Below are positions 1 to 7,317 of a stretch of DNA of 13,858 nucleotides, piece by piece; position 1 is the stretch's first letter; every line of letters starts with the position of its first letter. Position numbers and translations under genes: made by a program. The stretch lies in contig CAAHEJ010000001.1 of NCBI GenBank assembly GCA_900772495.1, forward strand, positions 1 to 13,858, in the 5' to 3' direction. The DNA is from an uncultured Campylobacter sp. (GTDB taxonomy: Bacteria; Campylobacterota; Campylobacteria; Campylobacterales; Campylobacteraceae). Below the pieces are notes generated by a model. The model did not search any database. It was not told the DNA's origin and saw only the letters and a program-made list of their open reading frames with translations.

Positions 1-293
1 GGTTTATGTATTTTCTTGACTTTAACTCAACCGCCATTCAAGGCTTGTTTGGTTTGAGTCAAATCGAGCTTTTGCGCCTTTGTGCCATTATCCACAACTT
101 TTTAGGCATCTTGTGTGCCGTGTTTTTCTGCGTGCATATTTATATGGCTGTCTTTGCCATCAAGGGCAGCATACACTCAATGATAACAGGCTACAAGGAA
201 GAAGAAGAAGTGCATATTTTGCACTCTTACTGGTATAAAGAGCTTAGCGACACCAAGCAAATCGTGCCAAATTTCAGCGTTAGGCGAGAATGA
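1..293 (+). CDS. fdhC: Formate dehydrogenase cytochrome b (gamma) subunit, 3' end only
   Basis: This is the C-terminal part of the membrane-bound, dihaem cytochrome b subunit that passes electrons from periplasmic formate dehydrogenase to the quinone pool. The frame is open from the first base, so the gene begins outside the window. About 96 residues are visible. One hydrophobic membrane segment (from about IIHNFLGILC to HIYMAVFAIKGS) contains two histidines 14 residues apart, the spacing of the transmembrane-IV haem ligands in E. coli FdnI (His155/His169). The following GSIHSMITGY and HSYWYKEL match the conserved cytoplasmic tail of FdnI-type proteins. The stop codon overlaps the next start (ATGA at 290-293), so the downstream chaperone is probably translationally coupled. 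The family is clear; only the gene name depends on Campylobacter usage. Confidence 0.9.
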   Translation, partial: FMYFLDFNSTAIQGLFGLSQIELLRLCAIIHNFLGILCAVFFCVHIYMAVFAIKGSIHSMITGYKEEEEVHILHSYWYKELSDTKQIVPNFSVRRE

Positions 294-967
294 GTCAAAT
301 AGAGCTTGCAAGGGCGTATTTTTATGAATTTTTCTCTACGCCCTTGCTTTTTAGCGATGAAGCCGCCTTTGTGCGCTGGCAAAAGCAAGCGCAAATTTTA
401 AGCCAAAATTTGCTTGATGAGAGCCTTGAAAGCGATTTTAAAGCTTTGCTTGAATTTGACTATGCGAGCTTTAAAGCCGAGCAAAATGCGGTGTTTTTTG
501 ATTTGTCTTATGTCAATGTGCCTTTGAGTGCGAGCTTTTACGATGAGGGGCGAGATGATGGGCAGATGAAATTGCTAGCTTGCGAGCTTGTGCGAAAAAG
601 CCCCTTTCGCAAAGATGAAAAATGCCGTCAAAGCGAGGACGAATTCAGCTTTGCCTTTGGCTTTTGCGCCAGCGTTTTAAAGGACGAAGCACAGCTTGCC
701 GAGCAGTTTTTTCGCTTTATCTTAAACCCCGTGATTGACGAGTTTATCGACAAATTAAGTACGCACAAAAATTCAAATTTTTTCGCCCACCTTGCGCGCA
801 TAATGAGCGTTTTTTTCGCCCACGAAAGAATGCTGCTTAATGTCCAAGCCCCGCTCAAACAAGAGGGCAAAACTTTGGCTGATAAAGCCCTAGAACGCTT
901 ACCTTACGAGCCACGCCTACCCACAAAATTCAGCAAAATCAACACCGAAGAACTGACAAAGCTTTGA
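290..967 (+). CDS. fdhM: TorD/DmsD-family molybdoenzyme chaperone, probably for formate dehydrogenase
   Basis: A 225-residue cytoplasmic, mostly helical protein of the TorD-like redox-enzyme maturation family. These chaperones hold the Tat-exported molybdo- or tungsto-enzyme until its cofactor is inserted. Family features seen are the N-terminal YFYEFFSTPLLF helix, the central PLSASFYDEGRDDG segment (residues 78-91), which corresponds to the family's short aromatic motif before the C-terminal helices, and an acidic EDEFSFAFGFCASVL helix (116-130) in place of the usual E-x-PDH motif. The start overlaps the stop of fdhC by four bases. This coupling to an Fdh subunit suggests formate dehydrogenase as the client. 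In C. jejuni, as I recall, the equivalent near the fdh genes is Cj1514 (FdhM). The family call is firm; the symbol and the exact client are inferred from position. Confidence 0.75.
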   Translation: MSQIELARAYFYEFFSTPLLFSDEAAFVRWQKQAQILSQNLLDESLESDFKALLEFDYASFKAEQNAVFFDLSYVNVPLSASFYDEGRDDGQMKLLACELVRKSPFRKDEKCRQSEDEFSFAFGFCASVLKDEAQLAEQFFRFILNPVIDEFIDKLSTHKNSNFFAHLARIMSVFFAHERMLLNVQAPLKQEGKTLADKALERLPYEPRLPTKFSKINTEELTKL

Positions 968-1026
968 TTTTGCGCGATTTTAAAGCGAATTTATCATATC
1001 CACTTGCTCAAAAGCAAGGACAAAAA

Positions 1027-3399
1027 CTAAATCAATGTGTATCCTAGCACTTCGCTTATGTCGCTTACGGCGATGATATTTAAATTTTCGCGCACTTCAA
1101 GCGGAATGTCCTTTAAGTCCCTCTCATAGTTTTTTGCGGGTATTAAAGCTGTTTTTATGTCAGCTTTATAAGCGGAGATGAGCTTTTCTTTAAGCCCGCC
1201 GATAGGCAGCACCTTGCCCACCAAATCAACCTCGCCCGTCATCGCCACATCGCTACGCACCTTTTTTTCACTAAACACACTCGCAAGTGCCACGCACATA
1301 GTGATACCAGCACTTGGTCCGTCCTTTGGCGTAGCCCCATCAGGTATATGCAAATGTATGTTGTAAATGTCGTAAATGTTCGCTTTGAGCTTGCGCGTAA
1401 GGTGCTTTGGCAGGCGCACCTTGCCACTATCGATGAGCGTTTTTACCACGCTAAAAGCGATTTGAGCGGACTCTTTCATCACATCGCCCATAGAGCCTGT
1501 GAGCGTGAGTTGTCCCTTGCCTTTGATTTTAATGGCTTCGATTTTTAGCACTTCACCACCAACAGCCGTCCAAGCTAGCCCATTGACTTGTCCCACAGCG
1601 TTTTGCCCGCTTTGCTTTTCTATCTCATAAACCTTTTTATCCAAAAATTCGCTCAAATTTTTTGAGCTTATGCTTACTTTTTTTATATCGCTTAAAAGCA
1701 GTTTTTTCACGCTTTTGCGGCAAATTTCAGCGATTTTACGGCGTAAATTTCGCACTCCGCTTTCGCGTGTATATTCGCTGATGATGAGTTCGCAAGCATC
1801 TTTGCTGATACTAAGCTCGCTTGCTTTTAAGCCGTGTTTGGCTCGCTCATCTGGGATTAAATAATTTTGCGCAATGGCAAATTTTTCATTTGGCGTGTAA
1901 GAGCTTAACTCGATAAATTCCATTCTGTCGCGCAAGGGGCTTGGTATGGCGCTTATGTCATTAGCCGTGGCGATGAAAATGATTTTGCTTAAATCAATGT
2001 TAAAATTTAAATAATAATCCCTAAATTTAGCATTTTGCTCGGGGTCTAAAATCTCCAAAAGCACAGCACTTGGGTCGCCGCGAAAGGAGCGGTTGAGCTT
2101 GTCTATCTCATCGAGCACGACAACGGGGTTGATTTGTTTAGCTTCGATGAGTCCTTGAACTATGCGTCCGGGCATTGCGCCTATGTAGGTGCGGCGGTGT
2201 CCGCGTAGCTCATTGACATCTTCAAGTCCGCCCAAAGCTATGCGGACAAGCTCTCGTTTAAGCGCCTTTGCGACTGAATTTGCAAGAGAGGTTTTGCCAA
2301 CTCCGGGCGGTCCATAAAGGCACATTATCACCTTTGCGCCGTCCTTGTCCTCAATGCCCCTTTTTTCCAAAAGCTCACGCACCGCAAAATACTCTTCAAT
2401 GCGTTCTTTGGGCTTTTGCAAGGCGTAATGGTCTTTATCAAGCTGTTTTGCCACTTCTTTTATGTCAAGCTTTTTTTTAGCAAGCTTTTCAAAAGGCACA
2501 TCAAGGGCGGTTTCAATGTAGGTTTGTATCATTGAGGCTTCTGAGTTGTCTTGGTGAATGCGCTCGAATTTTTCGATTTGCTTTTTGATTTCTTTGTAAG
2601 CGTCCTCATACATAAATTTCTTTTTGCTTTCAAGGCGGGCGTAGTAGTCTTTGGTTTCATCTTCTTTTTGAGTATCGCTACCAAGTTCTTTTTGAATTTG
2701 TTTGATTTGCTCTTTTAAAAAATACTCTTTGTTTGTTTGGTCTATCTTTGAATGCACCTTGTTTTTAATCTCTTTTTGCAAGCGGCTTGTTTCGATTTCC
2801 TCGGCAAGCAAATCGATAAGTTTTGTCATTTTTATCTCTACATTTGTCTGCATAAAAAATTCATAAGCCGTTTGCTTTTTCACGCGAATGGTGTTTAAAA
2901 TCAAATCACAAATCCTAGCACTATCCGTGCCTTCTTCGATGGTTCGCAGTAAATCTGGCGAAAAATAATGGCTTATGTTCGCCAAAGCCTTAACCTTTTC
3001 TTTAAGCACGGCTAAAAGGGCGTCATTTTTCGCCCCGCTAGCATTTTCTTGTGAGATAATGTCTATCATCGCTCGCAAGGGCTTTGCGGCTATGCGTTTG
3101 ATGATTTTACCCTTTGCATAGCCTTGAAACAAAATCTTTATCCGCCCATCAGGCAAAGGCACTTTACGCATCACCGTGCCGATAACCCCACAATCATAAA
3201 TCTCATCAAAGCCCCGCGCGCCTTCAAATTTAGATGGGGCGACAAAAATCATCGTTTCGTTTTTCAAAGCCGCATCAAGTGCCTTTATGTTGGCAAGGTC
3301 GTTTAAAAAAATCGGCGTTATCATAAAGGGGTATAAAAACAGCTCGTCCTCCACCAAAATGGGCAGTTCGGCTGGGTAAGTGCTGTGTTGTAACTCCAT
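1027..3399 (-). CDS. lon: ATP-dependent protease Lon
   Basis: A 790-residue cytoplasmic AAA+ serine protease that degrades misfolded and some regulatory proteins. The length is normal for Campylobacter Lon. Domains in order are the N-terminal substrate-binding LON domain (about 10-200), a charged coiled-coil linker (about 200-300), the AAA+ module with Walker A GPPGVGKT (363-370) and Walker B VVVLDEID (426-433), sensor residues in IATAND and LRDRM, and the protease domain with Ser696 in PKDGPSAG and Lys739 in GGLKEK. The Ser-Lys spacing of 43 matches E. coli Ser679/Lys722. The ATG is preceded by AAGGA at 3406-3410. The gene converges on fdhM with a 59-base gap and lies downstream of ppa in the same direction after a 307-base spacer, so it probably has its own promoter. 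No CIRCE- or HAIR-like heat-shock operator was seen upstream. Confidence 0.97.
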   Translation of the reverse strand: MELQHSTYPAELPILVEDELFLYPFMITPIFLNDLANIKALDAALKNETMIFVAPSKFEGARGFDEIYDCGVIGTVMRKVPLPDGRIKILFQGYAKGKIIKRIAAKPLRAMIDIISQENASGAKNDALLAVLKEKVKALANISHYFSPDLLRTIEEGTDSARICDLILNTIRVKKQTAYEFFMQTNVEIKMTKLIDLLAEEIETSRLQKEIKNKVHSKIDQTNKEYFLKEQIKQIQKELGSDTQKEDETKDYYARLESKKKFMYEDAYKEIKKQIEKFERIHQDNSEASMIQTYIETALDVPFEKLAKKKLDIKEVAKQLDKDHYALQKPKERIEEYFAVRELLEKRGIEDKDGAKVIMCLYGPPGVGKTSLANSVAKALKRELVRIALGGLEDVNELRGHRRTYIGAMPGRIVQGLIEAKQINPVVVLDEIDKLNRSFRGDPSAVLLEILDPEQNAKFRDYYLNFNIDLSKIIFIATANDISAIPSPLRDRMEFIELSSYTPNEKFAIAQNYLIPDERAKHGLKASELSISKDACELIISEYTRESGVRNLRRKIAEICRKSVKKLLLSDIKKVSISSKNLSEFLDKKVYEIEKQSGQNAVGQVNGLAWTAVGGEVLKIEAIKIKGKGQLTLTGSMGDVMKESAQIAFSVVKTLIDSGKVRLPKHLTRKLKANIYDIYNIHLHIPDGATPKDGPSAGITMCVALASVFSEKKVRSDVAMTGEVDLVGKVLPIGGLKEKLISAYKADIKTALIPAKNYERDLKDIPLEVRENLNIIAVSDISEVLGYTLI

Positions 3400-3438
3400 A
3401 ATTTATCCTTTTTTGAATTTTTATCAAAATTTCGTGCG

Positions 3439-3483
3439 AAATTCGCGCAAAAATTTAAAATTTTTGAATTTTTGCGCAAATTT
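3439..3483. repeat. Imperfect palindrome near the lon start
   Basis: A perfect 11-bp inverted repeat, GCGCAAAAATT (3445-3455) and AATTTTTGCGC (3467-3477), is separated by 11 bases. After one mismatch it continues for five more pairs (3439-3443 with 3479-3483), giving 17-base arms with one mismatch. A competing short palindrome, GCGAAATTCGC (3436-3446), shares its left arm. The element lies about 40-84 bases upstream of the lon ATG, so it is either a 5' leader structure or an operator. There is no poly-T directly after the stem on the minus strand, so a simple terminator is less likely. Confidence 0.5.
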
Positions 3484-3687
3484 TAGCCAAATTTAGTGTG
3501 AAATTCACTTAAATTTTATCTTTTTTTAATTTTAGGCTTGATTTGTGGCTAAATTTAAGCATTATCTTTACTCGTGGATTTTGTTTTGTATTATCGTGTC
3601 TGCTACACATTTTATCGCACGAAAACCAATTTGCTAACTATGCTCGCAATGACAAGTTAATGATAAATTTGCACTCACAAATCAACC

Positions 3688-3702
3688 CTTTTTAGCAAAA
3701 AG
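3688..3702 (-). terminator. Possible weak hairpin terminator after ppa
   Basis: On the minus strand CTTTTT-GCT-AAAAAG forms a six-pair, three-base-loop hairpin starting five bases after the ppa stop. It has only one G-C pair and no clean T-run follows it, so it may be only a weak attenuator or RNA 3' end. No better terminator is visible between ppa and lon. Confidence 0.25.
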
Positions 3703-3706
3703 CCAT

Positions 3707-4225
3707 TTACTTGTAATTTGCAATCGCTTTTTGCAAAATCTCCACAGCGACTTTGCTGTCCTTGAAATCCTGCACCTTTACCCATTTGTCTTTTTCTAGG
3801 ATTTTGTAGGTTTCAAAGAAATTTTTGATTTTAGCTAGGGTTGCTTTTGGCACATCATCAAGGCTTTTTATGTCTTCATACCTTGCATCTACCTTGCTTG
3901 TGGGTAGGGCTAAAAGTTTTTCGTCCATTCCGCTTTCATCTTCCATCACCAAAACGCCGATGAGCCTGCAAGGTATCACCGCTCCTGCTTGTATGGGATA
4001 CTCATTAAGCACGAGTATATCGACAGGGTCGCCATCATCAGCCAAAGTGTTAGCGATAAATCCGTAGTTTGCGGGGTAAAAAACCGCACTAGCCATTACT
4101 CTATCGACAAATACAGCCCCGCTTTCTTTGTCAAGCTCGTATTTTACGCTAGAACCATAGGGTATTTCTATGATAGCGTTGATTTTGTCGGGTATGTTGC
4201 CCACTTTTATCTTTGAAATGTCCAT
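3707..4225 (-). CDS. ppa: Inorganic pyrophosphatase (family I)
   Basis: Soluble Mg-dependent pyrophosphatase that hydrolyses diphosphate to phosphate and so drives biosynthetic reactions such as aminoacyl-tRNA and nucleotide synthesis. The protein is 172 residues. The family I signature DGDPVDI gives Asp64, Asp66 and Asp69, and Asp96 and Asp101 follow in EDESGMD; these correspond to the metal-binding acids of the E. coli enzyme (Asp65/67/70/97/102). I start it at the ATG at 4225 (MDISK), which has GGAAG four to five bases upstream. The frame could be extended to a TTG at 4240, but that codon lies upstream of this ribosome binding site, and 172 residues is the usual Campylobacter length. The start is one base after the adk stop, so it is the third gene of aspS-adk-ppa. 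Confidence 0.97.
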   Translation of the reverse strand: MDISKIKVGNIPDKINAIIEIPYGSSVKYELDKESGAVFVDRVMASAVFYPANYGFIANTLADDGDPVDILVLNEYPIQAGAVIPCRLIGVLVMEDESGMDEKLLALPTSKVDARYEDIKSLDDVPKATLAKIKNFFETYKILEKDKWVKVQDFKDSKVAVEILQKAIANYK

Positions 4226-4226
4226 T

Positions 4227-4805
4227 TTACTTCCTTTCAAGTTTGTTTTCTATTAAATTTTTTATGTCAGCCACGATTTCATCGATACTTCGCTCGCCAT
4301 TTACCACGCAATACACCTTTTTATCTTTGTAAAAGGCGCGAATTTCATCAAGCGGCTCGCTATACACGCGCATTCTGTTGTAAAACACTTCTTCATTGTC
4401 ATCAGCACCGCGCGCACGCCCTAAAACTCGCTCTTTGGCGACTTCTTCGCTCACCTGCACTTCGATGACGGTTCGTAAGGCTATGTCTGCGCTGTTTTGC
4501 AAAACCTTGTCAAATTCAAGCATTTGCTCCACGCTTCGCGGATAGCCGTCTATGATGACGCATTGCGTTGGAGACTTTTTGAGTGCTGAAACTATGGTAT
4601 TTACGACAACTTCAAGCGGCACGAGATTGCCCTTTGAGATAAAGCTATCAATGAGTTTGCCAAGCTCACTGCCACTTGCCACTTCCTCACGCAACAAATC
4701 ACCCGTTGAATAATGCGTTATGCGTTCATCATCACGCGCGATGATACTTGCGTCCGTTGTTTTGCCACTGCCCGGCGCTCCTATAATCAAAAATAAATCT
4801 GTCAT
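4227..4805 (-). CDS. adk: Adenylate kinase, short-LID form
   Basis: Cytoplasmic enzyme interconverting ATP + AMP and 2 ADP. It has 192 residues, the usual Campylobacterota length. The P-loop is GAPGSGKT (9-16), the NMP-binding part begins THYSTGDLLR (30-39), and DGYPR lies at 86-90. The LID region is short (about GRARGADDNEEVFYNRM, 129-145) and lacks the four-Cys zinc site, as in other bacteria with short adenylate kinases. The ATG overlaps the aspS stop (ATGA at 4802-4805), and GGGAG lies eight bases upstream inside the aspS coding sequence. Pairing with ppa and aspS puts AMP and pyrophosphate recycling in one transcript with an enzyme that releases both products. No oddities. Confidence 0.97.
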   Translation of the reverse strand: MTDLFLIIGAPGSGKTTDASIIARDDERITHYSTGDLLREEVASGSELGKLIDSFISKGNLVPLEVVVNTIVSALKKSPTQCVIIDGYPRSVEQMLEFDKVLQNSADIALRTVIEVQVSEEVAKERVLGRARGADDNEEVFYNRMRVYSEPLDEIRAFYKDKKVYCVVNGERSIDEIVADIKNLIENKLERK

Positions 4806-6553
4806 TTTACATTCTCCCTTAATTTTATGCCAAGTTCCTTTAACTGCTCACCGCTCACGCTTGCAGGCGCTTCTGTCATCAAGCACTGCGCTCGTTGTGT
4901 TTTAGGAAAGGCGATGACTTCTCTTATGCTCAAAGCTCCACTTACTAGCATTATGAGCCTGTCAAGTCCTATGGCAATGCCGCCGTGTGGGGGCGCACCA
5001 AAACTCAAAGCATCAAGCAAAAAGCCGAATTTAGCCCTTTGCTCGTTTTCATCGATTTTCAAAAGTTTAAATACCTTTTGTTGTATCTCTTTTTTGTGAA
5101 TTCTCACACTTCCACCGCCTAACTCCACGCCATTTAAGACGATATCATAAGCTACCGAGCTTATATCCTCGATATTTGGTTCATCGATATTTTTTGGCAT
5201 AGTGAAAGGATGGTGCATAGCCGAGTATGAGCCATCGTCATTTTCCTCAAACATAGGAAAATCCACCACCCATAAAAATTCAAGCGCATTTTCGTCTATA
5301 ATACTAAGCGTTTGGGCTAGAAAAATCCTAAAACGCCCCATATAATCAAGCACTATCTTTTTCGCACCCGCTCCAAAAAACACCACATCGCCTATTTCTA
5401 GCTCACACCTTTTGCTAAGCTCGTCTAAATCATCTTGTGTAAAGAATTTACAAAGCGGACCTTTTAGCCCATCCTCTTTCACTTGGATAAAGGCAAGCCC
5501 TTGTGCGCCGAATTTTCGCACGAATTCCTCAAAGCCTTGCATTTGTCGTTTAGAAAAAATCGTATCGCCCTTTGGCACGCGCAAGGCTTTTATGCGGTTT
5601 TTCTTGCTGTCTTTGGCGATATTTGCGAAAATTTCGTTGTTTGAGCGAGCAAAAATGTCGATAACATCGATAAATTCAAGCTTAAAACGCAAGTCTGGCT
5701 TGTCTGAGCCGTATTTTTCCATAGCCTCGCTATATTGCATTGTGCGAAAAGGCGTGCTAATGTCCTTGCCACAAGCTTTAAAAATGTCTTTTAAAAAGGT
5801 TTCAGCCACTTGCATTATGTCCTTTTGCTCGCAAAAACTCATCTCAACATCAATTTGCGTAAATTCAGGCTGTCTATCCGCCCGCAAATCCTCATCTCTA
5901 AAACATTTTGCGATTTGAAAGTATCTATCAAAGCCAGCGCACATTAAAAGTTGTTTGAAAAGTTGCGGACTTTGGGGCAGTGCGTAAAACTCGCCTTGAT
6001 GAACACGGCTTGGCACAAGATAATCCCTAGCTCCCTCAGGCGTAGCCTTCGTTAAAATGGGCGTTTCCACCTCCAAAAAGCCCATATTTGCAAGTGAGTT
6101 GCGTGCGGCTATGCAGGCTTTGGAGCGCAGGGCGAAATTCGCGTAAAGTTTTGGGTTTCGCAAATCCAAAAAGCGATATTTAAGGCGCAATTCTTCATTA
6201 ACGCTTTCATCGCCGATTTCAAAAGGCGGCGTGGGACTTTCGCTCTCAATAACAAGCTCATCAACCACCACTTCAATCTCGCCCGTTTTAAGTTTAGCGT
6301 TTGTAAGCCCCTCGCCACGCGCTCGCACCTTGCCGTGCGCTATCAGCACGAATTCATTTCGCACGCTTTCGGCTATTTGATGAGCCTTTTGGCTGTCCTT
6401 TGGGTCGCAAACAAGCTGTATCAGCCCACTTCTGTCGCGCAAATCGATGAAAATTATGCCTCCGTGGTCGCGGTAGCTGTTTGCCCACCCGCAAAGCCTT
6501 ACCACTTCGCCTATGTTTTTGGTGCTTAAATCTGTATTATAATGACTACGCAC
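4802..6553 (-). CDS. aspS: Aspartyl-tRNA synthetase, probably non-discriminating
   Basis: Class IIb synthetase of 583 residues that charges tRNA-Asp. In organisms lacking AsnRS it also charges tRNA-Asn for later amidation by GatCAB. Seen: N-terminal OB-fold anticodon domain (about 1-105), class II catalytic core with QSPQLFKQ (194-201), motif 2 FRDEDLRADR (218-227), a bacterial GAD insertion (about 270-397) and motif 3 GIAIGLDRL (525-533). His30 in SYRDHGG stands where discriminating enzymes such as E. coli have Leu, which fits the non-discriminating type known from epsilonproteobacteria. I start it at GTG 6553 (VRSHYNTDL): AAAGGA is at 6565-6560, and the length equals that recalled for C. 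jejuni. The upstream ATG at 6592 overlaps the promoter -10 box and has no ribosome binding site. First gene of aspS-adk-ppa. Confidence 0.96.
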   Translation of the reverse strand: MRSHYNTDLSTKNIGEVVRLCGWANSYRDHGGIIFIDLRDRSGLIQLVCDPKDSQKAHQIAESVRNEFVLIAHGKVRARGEGLTNAKLKTGEIEVVVDELVIESESPTPPFEIGDESVNEELRLKYRFLDLRNPKLYANFALRSKACIAARNSLANMGFLEVETPILTKATPEGARDYLVPSRVHQGEFYALPQSPQLFKQLLMCAGFDRYFQIAKCFRDEDLRADRQPEFTQIDVEMSFCEQKDIMQVAETFLKDIFKACGKDISTPFRTMQYSEAMEKYGSDKPDLRFKLEFIDVIDIFARSNNEIFANIAKDSKKNRIKALRVPKGDTIFSKRQMQGFEEFVRKFGAQGLAFIQVKEDGLKGPLCKFFTQDDLDELSKRCELEIGDVVFFGAGAKKIVLDYMGRFRIFLAQTLSIIDENALEFLWVVDFPMFEENDDGSYSAMHHPFTMPKNIDEPNIEDISSVAYDIVLNGVELGGGSVRIHKKEIQQKVFKLLKIDENEQRAKFGFLLDALSFGAPPHGGIAIGLDRLIMLVSGALSIREVIAFPKTQRAQCLMTEAPASVSGEQLKELGIKLRENVK

Positions 6554-6587
6554 AATTTTTCCTTTAAATTCAAAGAATGATTTTGAA

Positions 6588-6596
6588 ATCATAGCA
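6588..6596 (-). promoter_or_regulatory. Extended -10 promoter of aspS-adk-ppa
   Basis: On the minus strand TGC-TATGAT matches the extended -10 form (TGnTATAAT) of Campylobacter vegetative promoters with one mismatch. Transcription would begin near 6581, giving a leader of about 28 bases before the GTG start. No -35 match is present, but the upstream stretch is A/T-rich, as is usual for this genus. Confidence 0.6.
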
Positions 6597-6707
6597 TTTT
6601 TTCGCTTTACCTTTTGTAAATGATAAAACTTTTTGTGCGCTGATAAAATTGCTTTGAATTTTTACCTTAAATTTGCAGATATTTTTTATTCAACAAAGCG
6701 GACAAAA

Positions 6708-6815
6708 GCCTAGCCAAAAGCGTGCTACACTTTCAAAACACAGCTTAATAAATTCGGCGTTTTCAAAGTCTAGCCCAGCGTATCATCAAAGCTCAACAAA
6801 TTTAGTGTTTTCAAA
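6708..6815. repeat. Tandem imperfect duplication, 60 bp + 48 bp
   Basis: Copy 1 is 6708-6767 and copy 2 is 6768-6815, directly adjacent. The left ends match as GCCTAGCC and GTCTAGCC. The right 26 bases (6742-6767 and 6790-6815) match at 21 positions, and all five differences are transitions. Copy 2 lacks 12 bases in the middle. The duplication starts just after the stop of the lipoprotein gene. I see no coding role for it and no transposon ends. Confidence 0.75.
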
Positions 6816-6821
6816 AAAGGC

Positions 6822-7316
6822 TCAAAAATTCTGCATTCTCAAACCAGCAAGGCAGCGATTTATCGCTTCGGCAAGGCTATCGCTCTCGGTGTCGCCTTGT
6901 CCTTCTGCTGTGCAAACAAACACAGGCTCTTTTGTCTGCGCGTCAAGCATTTGGATAGACACTTCCAAAGCCGTATCGCCGAGCAAGCCCAGCTCTCTTT
7001 TGCCACTTTGTCCGTAATTCACAATGAGAATTTGCGCTGTGTGGCTGTGGCTTGTGGGGCTGCTCACGATGATGAAACCTTTTTTCATCAAAATCCCCGC
7101 TATGATGTCGGCGGGGTTAGCGGATTTGCTGACGGATTTGTTGAAAGAAAAGTTACCCCCACTATAATCCACCCCCACGCCAGAGTGTAGCGTATGAGCC
7201 GCGTTTATGTAAGCGTAGTGATATGCGCTTATGTTTTTAAAATGCCTTTGCTGCGCTGGCTCTAACGCCCCACAGCCACAAAGCAAAAGCACTATGCTTA
7301 ATGAGAGAAGTTTCAT
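6822..7316 (-). CDS. Small lipoprotein of unknown function
   Basis: A 164-residue predicted lipoprotein. It begins MKLLSLSIVLLLCGC: a lysine, a hydrophobic stretch and an LCGC lipobox with Cys15 as the lipid-bearing residue. The mature part has a block reading PADIIAGILMKKGFIIV, then AQILIVNYG, then ALEVSIQMLDAQTKEPVFVC and a final SLAEAINRCLAGL helix. This order (helix with a 'KKGF' end, strand, strand, 'SLAEAI' helix) recalls DUF4136-like or LpoB-like periplasmic lipoproteins, but I cannot assign a family firmly. I start it at ATG 7316, one base after the stop of the upstream Sel1-like gene. In-frame ATGs just upstream (around 7325-7334) would only add residues before the signal peptide. 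It is the last gene of the three-gene envelope operon. The function is unknown. Confidence 0.7.
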   Translation of the reverse strand: MKLLSLSIVLLLCGCGALEPAQQRHFKNISAYHYAYINAAHTLHSGVGVDYSGGNFSFNKSVSKSANPADIIAGILMKKGFIIVSSPTSHSHTAQILIVNYGQSGKRELGLLGDTALEVSIQMLDAQTKEPVFVCTAEGQGDTESDSLAEAINRCLAGLRMQNF

Positions 7317-7317
7317 T

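Larger units (their letters stand above)
3400..3706. other. AT-rich spacer between ppa and lon
   Basis: This 307-base stretch holds no gene I can support. Just after the ppa stop there is a weak A/T-rich hairpin (3688-3702). Toward lon there are two related palindromic blocks and a long imperfect inverted repeat (3439-3483). The lon promoter must lie here or farther upstream. Candidate -10 boxes on the minus strand are GATAAT at 3595-3590 and at 3566-3561, neither with an upstream TGn, so I do not choose between them. Positions 3642-3654 read, on the minus strand, as TGTCATTGCGAGC, which resembles dispersed TCATTGCGAG-type intergenic repeats known from many bacteria. Confidence 0.6.
6554..6821. 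other. Spacer between the lipoprotein gene and aspS
   Basis: This 268-base spacer holds the aspS promoter (6588-6596), an A/T-rich stretch and the 60/48-bp tandem duplication (6708-6815). I see no convincing Rho-independent terminator after the lipoprotein gene on the minus strand, so some transcription of the envelope-protein operon may continue into aspS. A rightward open frame crosses part of this region into the lipoprotein gene but shows no protein-like features. Confidence 0.5.

Noticed and set aside
1003..1018. CTTGCT-CAAA-AGCAAG hairpin between the convergent fdhM and lon genes, as a terminator.
   Set aside because: The stem is only six pairs and no T-run follows on either strand.
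3400..3706. CIRCE (TTAGCACTC-N9-GAGTGCTAA) or HAIR (CTTGAGT-N7-ACTCAAG) operator upstream of lon.
   Set aside because: No match was seen on either strand by reading.
4226..4240. A TTG at 4240 as the ppa start.
   Set aside because: It lies upstream of the GGAAG ribosome binding site; ATG 4225 fits both spacing and family length.
5412..5918. A 168-codon open frame antisense to aspS.
   Set aside because: It is a codon-usage shadow: composition is Ser/Lys-rich with no motif, and aspS on the other strand is certain.
6554..6592. An ATG at 6592 as the aspS start, adding 13 residues.
   Set aside because: It lies inside the TATGAT -10 box and has no ribosome binding site; GTG 6553 has AAAGGA and gives the family length.
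6673..7017. A rightward 114-codon frame over the tandem duplication and the lipoprotein gene.
   Set aside because: It has low-complexity Ser/Gln/Lys composition and lies antisense to a gene with a clear signal peptide and lipobox.
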